Assembly (NCBI GenBank): GCA_027483885.1
Contig: JAIXTO010000042.1
Coordinates: 18,073-82,072 of the forward strand
Direction: 5' to 3'
Source of the DNA: Rhizobiaceae bacterium
GTDB taxonomy: Bacteria; Pseudomonadota; Alphaproteobacteria; Rhizobiales; Rhizobiaceae
Length of the DNA: 64,000 nucleotides
Under the pieces are notes generated by a model. It did not search any database. It was not told the DNA's origin and saw nothing but the letters and a program-made list of their open reading frames with translations. Both the position numbers and the translations under genes were made by a program. Shown in pieces: positions 8,423 to 17,838 of this stretch. How positions within the stretch are numbered: the first letter of the stretch is position 1; every line of letters starts with the position of its first letter.

Positions 8423-10147
8423 TCAGGGCGCAATCCGGATTTCGACCAGCGCCTGGGTCTTTTCCGTGGTGACATGGGCAATGGCCGCCTGAAGCACGCC
8501 GAGCAGATCGACGGCCCGCTCGACCTGTGCTGTCCAGGCCCTGCTTGCCGCAGCCACCTTGGTGAAATCCGGAGACGGTGTGAGCGACACGAGCGGCATG
8601 GCGTTTGATTTTGCTGCATATCCATCCGGATAGACGCCAAGAACAGACTGGCGCACCGCGCCCCATTCGAGATTGTTGAGCACCAGAACCAGAAGCGGGA
8701 TTTCCAACGCCTCGGCGATCTGGTGGCAGGCGACGGGATTGGCAAACATGTAGGAACCGTCACCCATCGTGGCGATCACCAGTCTGTCGGGATCGGCAAG
8801 CTTCATGCCGAGCCCTGCCGGAAACGACCAGCCGAGACCGCCAGAATGTGGCTCCTGATACCAGGAACCATGCTCGCGCAGCGTCATCGGTTCCAGCGGC
8901 GCGCCCAGCTCTGACAGGATCGACGCATGTCTCCCCTCGATCGCCTTCGAGAGCGTCAGGCTGACAAAGGCCTTGGTCATCAGTTCGCCGCAGCCGGCCT
9001 CCGCCTGCCGGATCACCGCCGTGCGGTGTGTGACCGCCGCCTTTTCGACATCGGCGCGGCGCGCTGCCCGGCTGGAGGTGTTGGCTTCGAGATAGCCGGA
9101 GGCAGCATCCGCGAGCGCCATGATCACGTCGCTCGTGTCACCCGTCAGGGCAAGGTCGCACGGAAAATTGCGCACCGGGAAGCGCGAATAGAGCGGATCC
9201 TGGCCGATATGGATGACCTTGCAGCCCTCACCAAGCGTATGGGTGTCCGGCGACCACGGCGCAAGGCAGTCGATGACGAACACCAGATCGGCCTCGGCCA
9301 GCCATTTTGCCGGATCCATGCCCACCGCCATCGGGTGGTCGGTCGGCACGCCAAGCTGGATCGCCCAGTACTGGTTGACGGCAATCCCCCAATCCAGCGC
9401 GAATTTGGACAGCGCGGCAAAAGCCTCTTCGCTGCCGGCACCCCGCTGGCAGATGATGAGCGGGCGTTTGGCTTGGGCGAGCATCTTGGCCGCACGCTCC
9501 AGATCAGCGGGGCGCGGGGCTGATGTCGCCGCAGCGATGCGGCTTGGCCGATCCAGTTCGCCCGACGGGCAGGGCTGGCAGAGCACCTCGCGCGGCAGGC
9601 TGAGATAGACCGGTCCGCGCGGTGTGGAATTGGCGATGGCGGCAGCACGGTCGATGATGTCGACCGCCTGCTCGGGAAATTTCAGCTCGTAATCCCATTT
9701 GACCGATTCGCGGATCATGGCTGCCTGATCACGCATTTCCTGGCCCCAGCCGATGGGCACGGTGCGCGCACCGAGCCGGCCCTGTTCGACCACCGGCGTG
9801 CGTCCGGAAAAGATCAGCATCGGAACATGTTCGGTCGCCGCATTGATCGCGCCGATCGCGCAATTCGCCAGGCCGACATTGGTATGCGCCATCACAGCCT
9901 GCGCCTTGCCGGTGGCGAGGTAATAGCCATAGGCCATGCCCATCGCGGCATTTTCGTGCGGGATGACGATCGCCTTCGGCAGCGGGATCTGCTTGGCGTT
10001 CGCCTCCGCGAGCCCCTCGATGATCGGCGGGAAGTCGGTGCCGGAATTGGCGAAGATATAATCGACGCCGACCGCCTTCAGGCGGGCAAGGATCGCCCCA
10101 CCTGCGGTAATCGTGTCAGTCCCGGAGTTAGCCTTTGCATCAGTCAT
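8423..10147 (-). CDS. Thiamine-pyrophosphate-requiring enzyme (acetolactate synthase / benzoylformate decarboxylase superfamily)
   Basis: N-terminal ARLKAVGVDYIFANSGTDFPPIIEGL, conserved Glu in IPHENAAMGMAYG, C-terminal TPP motif GDGSYMFANPVACHQIAEALEIPLLVLVLNN; likely start MTDAKANSG at 10147. Confidence 0.92.
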   Translation of the reverse strand: MTDAKANSGTDTITAGGAILARLKAVGVDYIFANSGTDFPPIIEGLAEANAKQIPLPKAIVIPHENAAMGMAYGYYLATGKAQAVMAHTNVGLANCAIGAINAATEHVPMLIFSGRTPVVEQGRLGARTVPIGWGQEMRDQAAMIRESVKWDYELKFPEQAVDIIDRAAAIANSTPRGPVYLSLPREVLCQPCPSGELDRPSRIAAATSAPRPADLERAAKMLAQAKRPLIICQRGAGSEEAFAALSKFALDWGIAVNQYWAIQLGVPTDHPMAVGMDPAKWLAEADLVFVIDCLAPWSPDTHTLGEGCKVIHIGQDPLYSRFPVRNFPCDLALTGDTSDVIMALADAASGYLEANTSSRAARRADVEKAAVTHRTAVIRQAEAGCGELMTKAFVSLTLSKAIEGRHASILSELGAPLEPMTLREHGSWYQEPHSGGLGWSFPAGLGMKLADPDRLVIATMGDGSYMFANPVACHQIAEALEIPLLVLVLNNLEWGAVRQSVLGVYPDGYAAKSNAMPLVSLTPSPDFTKVAAASRAWTAQVERAVDLLGVLQAAIAHVTTEKTQALVEIRIAP

Positions 10148-10171
10148 GGACAGTCTCTCTTGCATATCGGG

Positions 10172-11470
10172 TCAGAGGTGGCTGGGAAGCCAGGTAACGA
10201 TCATTGGAAATGCGATCAGCAGGGCCAGCCGAATGATATCGGTGATGATGAAGGGGGTGACGCCCTTGAAGATCCGGGCGAAACTCAGTTCGGGAACGAC
10301 GCTCTTGATGACGAAGACATTCATGCCGACAGGCGGGGAAATCAGCCCCAGTTCCACCGTCATGACAACGATCACCGCAAACCAGATCGGGTCGAAACCA
10401 AGCGCGAGGATCACCGGATAGACGATGGGAACCGTCAGGATGATCATCGCCATTGCATCCATGATGCAGCCGAGCACGAGATACATCAGGATGATCAGCA
10501 GCAGCACGCCGTAGGACCCGATGCCGAGACCGCCGAGGAAGGCTGTCACCTTCTGCGGCGTGCCGGTAATGGTCAGGAAATAACCGAACATCAGGGCGCC
10601 GATGAGGATGGTGAACACCGCTGCCGCCGTTCGGGTCGCCTGCAACAGCGAGGTCAGGATCTTCTCCCTGTCGAGTTTGCCGCGCAGGAGCCCGATGATG
10701 AAGGCACCGCCTGCTCCGACGCCGCCGGCCTCCGTTGGTGTAAACAGGCCGCCGTAAAGGCCGCCGATGACGAAGAAGAACAGAAGCAGCGGTGCCCAGA
10801 CATCCTTCAGCGCATGCAGGCGTTCGTTCCAGCTGCTCTTCGGGCCGGCGCTCAGCATGTCCGGGCGCAGCCGGCCGATGATGACGATGGTGATCATGTA
10901 CATCAGCACGGCGAGAATGCCGGGCACGATGCCGGCCATAAACAGGCGGCTGATGTCCTGTTCGGTCAGGATGCCGTAGACGACGAGCACGGTCGAGGGC
11001 GGAAACATCGCCCCCAGCGTGCCGCCGGCCGCAATGGTGCCGGCCGCAAAGGACTGCGGATAATTGAACCGGCGCATTTCCGGATACGCAACGGTCGAAA
11101 ACGTCGCGGCGGTGGCAACCGACGAGCCGGAGATTGCCGCAAAGCCGGCGCAGGCGACGATGGTTGCGAGCCCCAGCCCGCCGCGCAAATGCCCGATGAA
11201 GGTGTTGGCGGCCCGAAACAACTCCCGGCTCATGCCGGAATTGGTGACGAAGGCGCCCATCAGCAGGAACATCGGGATGACGCCGAACGTGTAGTCGGTG
11301 ACGGTGCGCATGGAGGTCTGCCCGATCAGTTTCAGCGCCGGGCCAAAACCTGCGAGCAGCCCGAAACCGGTGATGCCGACGAGGCCCATGGCCATGCCGA
11401 CCGGCACGCGCAGCAGCATCAGGGCAAACAGCAGGACGAATCCCGATACGGCGATAAAATTCTGTGTCAT
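10172..11470 (-). CDS. TRAP transporter large permease (DctM-like)
   Basis: 432 aa, very hydrophobic; GSSVATAATFSTVAYPEMRRFNYPQSFAAGTIAAGGTLGAMFPPSTVLVVYGILTEQDI. Confidence 0.95.
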   Translation of the reverse strand: MTQNFIAVSGFVLLFALMLLRVPVGMAMGLVGITGFGLLAGFGPALKLIGQTSMRTVTDYTFGVIPMFLLMGAFVTNSGMSRELFRAANTFIGHLRGGLGLATIVACAGFAAISGSSVATAATFSTVAYPEMRRFNYPQSFAAGTIAAGGTLGAMFPPSTVLVVYGILTEQDISRLFMAGIVPGILAVLMYMITIVIIGRLRPDMLSAGPKSSWNERLHALKDVWAPLLLFFFVIGGLYGGLFTPTEAGGVGAGGAFIIGLLRGKLDREKILTSLLQATRTAAAVFTILIGALMFGYFLTITGTPQKVTAFLGGLGIGSYGVLLLIILMYLVLGCIMDAMAMIILTVPIVYPVILALGFDPIWFAVIVVMTVELGLISPPVGMNVFVIKSVVPELSFARIFKGVTPFIITDIIRLALLIAFPMIVTWLPSHL

Positions 11471-11474
11471 GGGC

Positions 11475-12059
11475 TTATTCGACCGGATCTGTAGTGTGTT
11501 CTTCGTTCACACTCTGGGGATTGAAGACGAGGCGGAAGGTGCGCACAGCAATCAGGACCACGGCGGCAACATCGCCCAGCCACGCCACGAGGAAGAAGGG
11601 CCAGGTGGGAAGCTGCAGATCGTAGGTGAGGACATTCTGCGCCCTGGTCTGCACGACCTTGTCGAACAGCATGATGGTCTGGACGGTGACGACGAGCAGC
11701 AGCACGAGCGTTGCGAACACATCGATCATGCGCTTGTGCTTCGGTCCGACGCTTTCCCAGAGGAGATCCACGGTGATGTGGGCGCCGCGATAGCTCGTGG
11801 CCGCAATGCCCCAGAAGATCAGGATGCCGAGGAAAAGCCGGCCGAAATCATAACCGTCGGGGATGGCGTAGTTGAAGAAATAACGCAGCATGACGGAGAT
11901 GAAGATGTCGGCGGCCACAAGGCCGACAAAGCCGGCCGCAATCCACTCGATCCCATCGATGAAACGATCCATCGCATTCTTTTTCGGCGGCGGTGAGCCG
12001 GATGGCGTCAACGCCTCTGCTGTTTGGCCTGTCATGAGGTTCCTCCTGTCTTTCCGCAA
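11475..12059 (-). CDS. TRAP transporter small permease (DctQ-like)
   Basis: 194 aa with 4 TM segments, between DctM and DctP homologues. Confidence 0.88.
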   Translation of the reverse strand: MRKDRRNLMTGQTAEALTPSGSPPPKKNAMDRFIDGIEWIAAGFVGLVAADIFISVMLRYFFNYAIPDGYDFGRLFLGILIFWGIAATSYRGAHITVDLLWESVGPKHKRMIDVFATLVLLLVVTVQTIMLFDKVVQTRAQNVLTYDLQLPTWPFFLVAWLGDVAAVVLIAVRTFRLVFNPQSVNEEHTTDPVE

Positions 12060-12107
12060 GGAAACCGGCCGATGCCTCCAACCCGCATCGGCCGTTTCCT
12101 GTTCTCG

Positions 12108-13154
12108 TCAGAACGCGGCCTTGTTGTCGGCAAGCGCCTTCTTCAGGTCGCCCAGAACCTGGGCTGCGTCATACCCCTTGGCCGTGACCTGTTTTTCCCA
12201 ATTGGCCTGCAAAGGGGCCGCGGCCTTGCGCCATTCGGCGACCTGCTCAGGCGTCAGCTCGACAACCTCATGACCGGGCGCCTTCTTCATCTTCTCGCGG
12301 CCGGCATGTTCGAACTCGGTCCAGGGGGCAGAGAGCTTCACCGCCCATTCGGAGGTGCAATGATCATCCAGAACCTTCTTCTGGGCGGCCGATGCCTGCT
12401 CGTAGACATCCTTGTTCATCACCCATGTGTAGGCCGTCGTGTAGAGCGGCACGTCGAGCGTGTATTTCGTTACCTTGTCGATGCCGAAGAGGAAGATCGA
12501 GTTCCACGGGAAGGTGATGGCATCGGCAATGCCGCGCTCCAATGCGTCGCGGGATTCCGGCGCCGAGGCCTGGACATTGGTGCCGCCAAGCGTCGTGACC
12601 AGCTCGCCCATCGTCTGCTGCGCCGGGCGCACCTTCAGGCCTTTGACGTCGGAGGGCAGGGTGATCTTCTTGCGCGTGGAATGCAGCGCGCCTGGATCAT
12701 GCACGAAGGCCATGCAGAAATGCGTGTCGGCCATCTCCTTGGGCGCATATTTGCGATACCAGCTGTCGACCGCCGCGGCCCCGCCCGTGGCGTTGGCAAC
12801 GGTGAAGGGCAGCTGTGCGGCATTGATGACCGGGAAGCGACCAGGCTGATAACCGGGGCTGACATAACCAACGTCGGCAATGCCGTCACGCACCATGTCA
12901 TAGTGATCGAAGGCCTTGCCAAGTTGCTCGGCCGGGAAAACCGTGGCGGTGATCGTTCCGCCGGACGCCTTGGTGATGCTGTCGGCCCATTCCTGGGTGG
13001 ATTTCACCAGAGGATGCACGGGCGGCACCCAGAGCGAGATCTTCAGGTTGATCGTCTTGTCCTGGGCTGACGCCGGCATTGTGCCGGATACCAGAACGGC
13101 TGCGACACCGATCGCCGCCGCCAACAGGCTCTTCCTCATAGGAATGCTAGGCAT
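12108..13154 (-). CDS. TRAP transporter substrate-binding protein (DctP-like)
   Basis: Signal peptide; KISLWVPPVHPLVKSTQEWADSITKASGGTITATVFPAEQLGKAFDHYDMVRDGIADVGYVSPGYQPGRFPVI. Confidence 0.93.
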   Translation of the reverse strand: MPSIPMRKSLLAAAIGVAAVLVSGTMPASAQDKTINLKISLWVPPVHPLVKSTQEWADSITKASGGTITATVFPAEQLGKAFDHYDMVRDGIADVGYVSPGYQPGRFPVINAAQLPFTVANATGGAAAVDSWYRKYAPKEMADTHFCMAFVHDPGALHSTRKKITLPSDVKGLKVRPAQQTMGELVTTLGGTNVQASAPESRDALERGIADAITFPWNSIFLFGIDKVTKYTLDVPLYTTAYTWVMNKDVYEQASAAQKKVLDDHCTSEWAVKLSAPWTEFEHAGREKMKKAPGHEVVELTPEQVAEWRKAAAPLQANWEKQVTAKGYDAAQVLGDLKKALADNKAAF

Positions 13155-13228
13155 GTTTTCTCCTCCATTTAGGGTGCGGCAGGCATGCCGCGTTCGTTTC
13201 CGGCCTCCCTCCTCGGAAGCCGAATTCC

Positions 13229-13244
13229 GCGGGACGTGTCCCGC
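13229..13244. promoter_or_regulatory. Inverted repeat GCGGGAC-GT-GTCCCGC between the MarR-like gene and the DctP gene
   Basis: Directly read; 7-bp perfect arms, 2-nt spacer. Confidence 0.35.
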
Positions 13245-13329
13245 CGATCTGCAATGTCTTCGAATGCCGGTCGCGCGGCGATCTGGTCTTGGCGCGGCAG
13301 GCTTTGGTCAGCCGTTTATCCGGCCCTGA

Positions 13330-13821
13330 TCAGCCGGTGCCCAGCGCATTCACGATGCGGGCGAGCACGGCAAGCACGACGTCCTTATCGTCGCCGGCGA
13401 TTTCATCCAGCCGCTGGTCATGCTTGTGGGCGATGGCATGCAGGCGACGCTGCATCTTGTGACCATCGTCGGTCAGACGCACACTGTAGCTGCGCTGGTC
13501 GTCCGGGTTCTGATGCCGTTCGATAAGACCGCGGATGACGAGACCCTTCAGCGTTGCTGTCAGCGTGGAGCGATCCCGACCGCAGACGCGGCTGAGATCG
13601 GACGGCGTCAGCTCACCATACTCGGACAGGATGGTGAGGATCGAATACCAGCCGGGCTTGAGGTCGGCCTTGTCGACGGCCGCACTGAACGCCTGGAAGG
13701 ATGCTTCCTGGGCCACCCGCAGATGGTAACCGAGCACGTTGCGGAAGGCCTCGGGGATGGTCGCATAGCTGTCATCGCCTCGCACCAGATCCAGTTTCGG
13801 TTTTGTCGACGCCTTGGCCAT
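13330..13821 (-). CDS. MarR family transcriptional regulator
   Basis: 163 aa; wHTH LTPSDLSRVCGRDRSTLTATLKGLVIRGLIERHQNPDDQRSYSVRLTDDGHKM. Confidence 0.92.
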   Translation of the reverse strand: MAKASTKPKLDLVRGDDSYATIPEAFRNVLGYHLRVAQEASFQAFSAAVDKADLKPGWYSILTILSEYGELTPSDLSRVCGRDRSTLTATLKGLVIRGLIERHQNPDDQRSYSVRLTDDGHKMQRRLHAIAHKHDQRLDEIAGDDKDVVLAVLARIVNALGTG

Positions 13822-14077
13822 TTGCTCTACGCTTTGTCCTGGAGCGGATGATGCTGGTGTGGATGTTCACAATGGTGGCAGTTTTGGGCGGCACGTTTTG
13901 CCGATCAGACATCGAATTATAGCCATCCAATCCTCCCGGCCATCAAAGCCTTGCGGAACGCAAGCCTTTGCGGGCCGAGACTGGCTTTTGCCGGAATGGA
14001 CCAATCCGCTCTTCTTCAGCAACCGGGCTCCCTCCCGGTCCTCCTTAAGGCGAACTTAAACCGATAACCCGGCAGAC

Positions 14078-14124
14078 TGCAAGATAGTTTGGCAACAAAT
14101 ATTTTGTCATCAAACTATCTTGCA
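14078..14124. promoter_or_regulatory. 47-bp dyad: TGCAAGATAGTTTG-N19-CAAACTATCTTGCA with inner ACAAA-TAT-TTTGT; candidate operator
   Basis: Directly read: 14-bp perfect arms plus a nested 5-bp inverted repeat on the same axis, in the MarR / ketopantoate-reductase divergent intergenic region. Confidence 0.7.
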
Positions 14125-14205
14125 TCGATCACGATTGGCGTCATGATAGAGTTGATCGAAGCGTGCCTGGAGAGGCGCGGCTCTATCGTGCCGGAGGGGG
14201 TGGAC

Positions 14206-15138
14206 GTGAAAATTGCAGTGATTGGGGCAGGCGCCATGGGAGGCCTGTTTGCCGGGCAGCTTGCCGCAAGCGGCCAGAATGTCTCGTTGGTAGAGGTCAA
14301 TCCCGTTCAGATCGACACCGTGAGCAAACAGGGCCTGCGGCTGACGATTGACGGGAAGGACAAGATAGTTGCCCTGCCGATCGACACGGCGCAAAACTAC
14401 TCCAGCGCCTTCGATCTGCTGATTGTCTTCACAAAAGGCATGCATACGCAGGCCGCGATCAAGGCGGCGTCCCATCTGGTCGGGCCGGCCACCCTGGCAC
14501 TGACGGTGCAGAACGGCCTTGGCAATGTCGAGATGATCGAAACGGTCATTCCCCGCGCGCGGATCATCAAGGGCATGACCAACTGGCCGGCAACGGTGAT
14601 CGGGACAGGCCATGTCAATGTTCCAGGTCGAGGTGAGGTGCATCTGTGGCCGGCAGCTGGCCAAAGCTTCCCAAGGTTCGAGGAGGTCTGCCATGTGCTT
14701 GATGAGGCTGGCCTGAACTGCTTTGCTGACCCATCGGTCGATGCAAGCATCTGGGAAAAGGTAGCCTTCAACGCGGCGCTCAATTCCGTTGCAGCGGTGG
14801 CCGGCATGACAGTCGGGGAGATGGCTGACAGCAGCGAAGCGCGCGAGATCATCCTGTCCATTCTGGAGGAGTCGCTTGCGACGGCATCGGCGCTCGGCGT
14901 GGACATTGACCGGCCAAGGACGAGACAATCGGTCGAGTACGCGCTGGCAAACCACCGCGATCACAAGCCGTCAATGCTCCAGGACAGGCTCGCCGGCCGC
15001 CCGATGGAAATTGACACGATTACCGGCGCTGTCGCAGGCGAAGCTGAACGCCAAGCCGTTCCGGCGCCCGTGACTGCGACGATCACGCGGGTATTGCGAC
15101 TGATCGACAGGCACCACGAGAACCAGGCCCTTAAATGA
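14206..15138 (+). CDS. Ketopantoate reductase (PanE/ApbA) family protein
   Basis: Rossmann KIAVIGAGAMGGLFAGQLAASGQNVSLVEVN; VQNGLGNVEMI; GTG start at 14206 preceded by GGAGG. Confidence 0.9.
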   Translation: MKIAVIGAGAMGGLFAGQLAASGQNVSLVEVNPVQIDTVSKQGLRLTIDGKDKIVALPIDTAQNYSSAFDLLIVFTKGMHTQAAIKAASHLVGPATLALTVQNGLGNVEMIETVIPRARIIKGMTNWPATVIGTGHVNVPGRGEVHLWPAAGQSFPRFEEVCHVLDEAGLNCFADPSVDASIWEKVAFNAALNSVAAVAGMTVGEMADSSEAREIILSILEESLATASALGVDIDRPRTRQSVEYALANHRDHKPSMLQDRLAGRPMEIDTITGAVAGEAERQAVPAPVTATITRVLRLIDRHHENQALK

Positions 15139-15250
15139 TCCGATAGGTTATGATGCGCCGCAGGCCCATCGCCGCCAATTGTGCCGCATGCTGGACATCG
15201 ATTAATCCGAAGCGTTAAACTCGCGCCCTGATTAAATGTGATGCCGAATA

Positions 15251-15880
15251 ATGAATATGCTAGATCCGCAGCCAAGGGCCGAGCTTCGTGAAGACAGGGG
15301 CGAGGACAAGATCCATTCCAATCCGGCACGCCTTGGCGCGCGGCTGAAATTGTCGCGTCAATCGCGCGGGATGACGCTGAAGGCGCTGTCGCTGGCGGCG
15401 GAATGTTCTGAAAGCCTGCTCTCCAAGATCGAAAACGGCAAGGCATCGCCATCGCTTCCCATGCTGCACCGGCTTGTCGGCGTGCTCGGAACCAATATCG
15501 GCTGGATGTTTGAGGAAACCGATGGTGACGAAGGCATCGTGTTTCGTGCCGGCACGCGGCCGCTGATCGCGCTTGATCCGCTGCGCCGCGGCGAGGGCAT
15601 TTCTCTGGAGCGGGTCATTCCTTATTCGGCCGGGCATCTTCTGCAGTGCAATATCCACCATATCGAGGCGGGCGGGCAGAGCAAGGAGCCGATCCGCCAT
15701 GTGGGCGAGGAAGTGGGTTATGTGCTGGCCGGCGAAATCGAGCTGATGGTGGATGAGCGCACCTATCGCATTGGTGCCGGCGATACATTCGTGTTCAATT
15801 CCGAGCGGCCGCACTGGTATCGCAATGTCGGCACGGAGCGGGCCAGCATCTTCTGGGTCAACACGCCGGCGACGTTTTGA
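15251..15880 (+). CDS. XRE-family HTH + cupin transcriptional regulator
   Basis: HTH LGARLKLSRQSRGMTLKALSLAAECSESLLSKIENGKASPSLPMLHRLVGVLG; C-terminal cupin HHIEAGGQSKEPIRHVGEEVGYVLAGEIELMVDERTYRIGAGDTFVFNSERPHWYRNVG. Confidence 0.93.
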   Translation: MNMLDPQPRAELREDRGEDKIHSNPARLGARLKLSRQSRGMTLKALSLAAECSESLLSKIENGKASPSLPMLHRLVGVLGTNIGWMFEETDGDEGIVFRAGTRPLIALDPLRRGEGISLERVIPYSAGHLLQCNIHHIEAGGQSKEPIRHVGEEVGYVLAGEIELMVDERTYRIGAGDTFVFNSERPHWYRNVGTERASIFWVNTPATF

Positions 15881-15918
15881 GCAGGTTTTTCCGCTGCCCG
15901 AAAACCATGCAGGCCACC

Positions 15919-15955
15919 ATTCAAGTCTCTTGACATTCATTCAAGTTACTTGAAT
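15919..15955. promoter_or_regulatory. Tandem operator-like sites: imperfect ATTCAAGT-C-TCTTGACA then perfect ATTCAAGT-T-ACTTGAAT, centres 20 bp apart
   Basis: Directly read at 15919-15935 and 15939-15955, 58 bp upstream of the SBP start codon and directly downstream of the XRE-cupin gene. Confidence 0.7.
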
Positions 15956-16012
15956 ACTTCCCCTCGTGAATTCGTGACGAGCCCTGAACGGGCCGCAACA
16001 AGGGGAACTTCC

Positions 16013-16954
16013 ATGCGTCTTACGAAATATCTTTTGAGTTGCGCCGTGGCCGCCACCATCTCGGCGGGCTTTGGGGCAGGGGCAGCACTGGCCGATACGT
16101 TCGCGCTGGTCACGATCAACCAGCAGGCGCTGTTTTTCAACCAGATCAATGATGGCGCAAAGGCCGCCGCCAAGGCTGCGAATGCCGACCTGGTGATCTT
16201 CAACGCCAACAACGTGCCCGCAGCCCAGAACGACGCCATCGAGAACTACATCACCCAGAAGGTAGACGGCATCATTCTCGTCGCCATCGATGTCAACGGT
16301 GTGAAGCCTGCCATCACGGCGGCAAAGAAGGCCGGCATTCCCGTCATCGCCATCGATGCGCAGATCCCTGATGGCGACAACGTTGCCTTCGTCGGCGTCG
16401 ACAACACCAAGGCCGGCGGAGAAATCGGCACGTTCTTCTCCGATTACGTCAAGGGCAGCATGGGCGGATCGGCTAAGGTCGGCGTCGTCGGCGCGCTCAA
16501 TTCCTTCATCCAGAACCAGCGCCTCGATGGCTTCAAGTCGGCGGTCAAGGCCGGCGGCCAGAAGGTGACCTTCCTCGACACGGTCGATGGCCAGAACGTG
16601 CAGGACGTGGCGCTGAGCGCTGCCGAAAACCTGATGACGGCCAACCCCGACATGTCGGCGCTTTACGCAACCGGCGAACCGGCTCTTCTCGGCGCCGTCT
16701 CGGCCGTTGCGAGCCAGGGCCGCACCGACAGCATCAAGGTGTTCGGCTGGGATCTCACCAAATCTGCCATCGACGGTATCGATCAGGGCTGGGTCACCGC
16801 CGTGATCCAGCAGGATCCGGCCGGCGAAGGCAAGGCTGCTGTCGAAGCACTGGCCAAGCTGAAGAAGGGCGAAAAGGTCGAGCCGATCATCAACGTGCCG
16901 GTCACCATCGTCACCAAGAAAAATGTCGATCAGTTCCGCGGCATGTTCAAGTAA
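16013..16954 (+). CDS. Sugar ABC transporter substrate-binding protein (RbsB-like)
   Basis: Signal peptide MRLTKYLLSCAVAATISAGFGAGAALA; DTFALVTINQQALFFNQINDGAKAAAKAANADLVIFNANN, AIENYITQKVDGIILVAIDVNGV. Confidence 0.93.
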   Translation: MRLTKYLLSCAVAATISAGFGAGAALADTFALVTINQQALFFNQINDGAKAAAKAANADLVIFNANNVPAAQNDAIENYITQKVDGIILVAIDVNGVKPAITAAKKAGIPVIAIDAQIPDGDNVAFVGVDNTKAGGEIGTFFSDYVKGSMGGSAKVGVVGALNSFIQNQRLDGFKSAVKAGGQKVTFLDTVDGQNVQDVALSAAENLMTANPDMSALYATGEPALLGAVSAVASQGRTDSIKVFGWDLTKSAIDGIDQGWVTAVIQQDPAGEGKAAVEALAKLKKGEKVEPIINVPVTIVTKKNVDQFRGMFK

Positions 16955-17031
16955 GCTCCGCAGAGGATGCCACGGTGGCGATGCCGCCGTGGCACCTCCT
17001 GCTGTTTCCTGTTCCGGCAAGCGTGCAAGGC

Positions 17032-17838
17032 ATGACTGTGATGATCGACACTGACACCTACCGCGTCAGGATGACCGGTATTTCCAAACGTTATGGCACG
17101 ATGCAGTCGCTTGACGACGCGTCGCTCAGCCTGAAACCCGGCGAAGTGCTGGGTCTGGTCGGCGATAACGGCGCCGGTAAATCCACCCTGAGCAAGGTGC
17201 TCTCAGGCGCGGTCATTCCGGATGCCGGCACAATCGAGATCGACGGCAAGCCGGTGTCCTTCACGTCGCCGGCGGATGCGCGGGCCGCCCATGTGGAAAT
17301 GGTCTACCAGGACTTGGCCCTCTGCGACACGGTGGATGTGGCGGGCAATCTCTTTCTCGGCCGCGAGCCGAAATGGCGGCTGGGCGGCATTCCCATGCTT
17401 GATAAGAAAACCATGCATGCCCGCGCCCGCACCATGCTCTCCAACCTCGGCATCGTCATTCCCGATACGCGCATGAAGGTGGAAAACCTCTCGGGCGGGC
17501 AGCGCCAGTCGATTGCGATTGGCCGCGCCACCTCGTTCAACCCCTCCGTCCTCATCATGGATGAACCGACGGCCGCCCTTGCCGTGGCGGAAGTGGAGGC
17601 GGTGCTGGAACTGATCCGCACGGTGAGCGCCCAAGGCGTCAGTGTCATCCTCATCACGCACCGGCTGCAGGATCTGTTTCTCGTCTGCGACCGCATCCAG
17701 GTGATGTACGAAGGTCGAAACGTTGCCGAACGGCGCATCGAGGACACCAGCATCGAAGAGGTGGTCAATCTGATCGTCGGACGAAAGTTTTCCGCCCGTT
17801 CCGCCGGGCGCGCTGCAGATGAAGGCGTTTTCGCATGA
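17032..17838 (+). CDS. Sugar ABC transporter ATP-binding protein (single ABC domain, Rbs/Frc-like)
   Basis: Walker A GDNGAGKST, signature LSGGQRQSIAIGRA, Walker B LIMDEPTAALAV; about 269 aa, one ABC domain. Confidence 0.93.
   Translation: MTVMIDTDTYRVRMTGISKRYGTMQSLDDASLSLKPGEVLGLVGDNGAGKSTLSKVLSGAVIPDAGTIEIDGKPVSFTSPADARAAHVEMVYQDLALCDTVDVAGNLFLGREPKWRLGGIPMLDKKTMHARARTMLSNLGIVIPDTRMKVENLSGGQRQSIAIGRATSFNPSVLIMDEPTAALAVAEVEAVLELIRTVSAQGVSVILITHRLQDLFLVCDRIQVMYEGRNVAERRIEDTSIEEVVNLIVGRKFSARSAGRAADEGVFA

Noticed and set aside
9827-11494. 555-aa ORF on the plus strand
   Set aside because: Antisense to the TPP enzyme and DctM; H/D/Q/E-rich shadow ORF.
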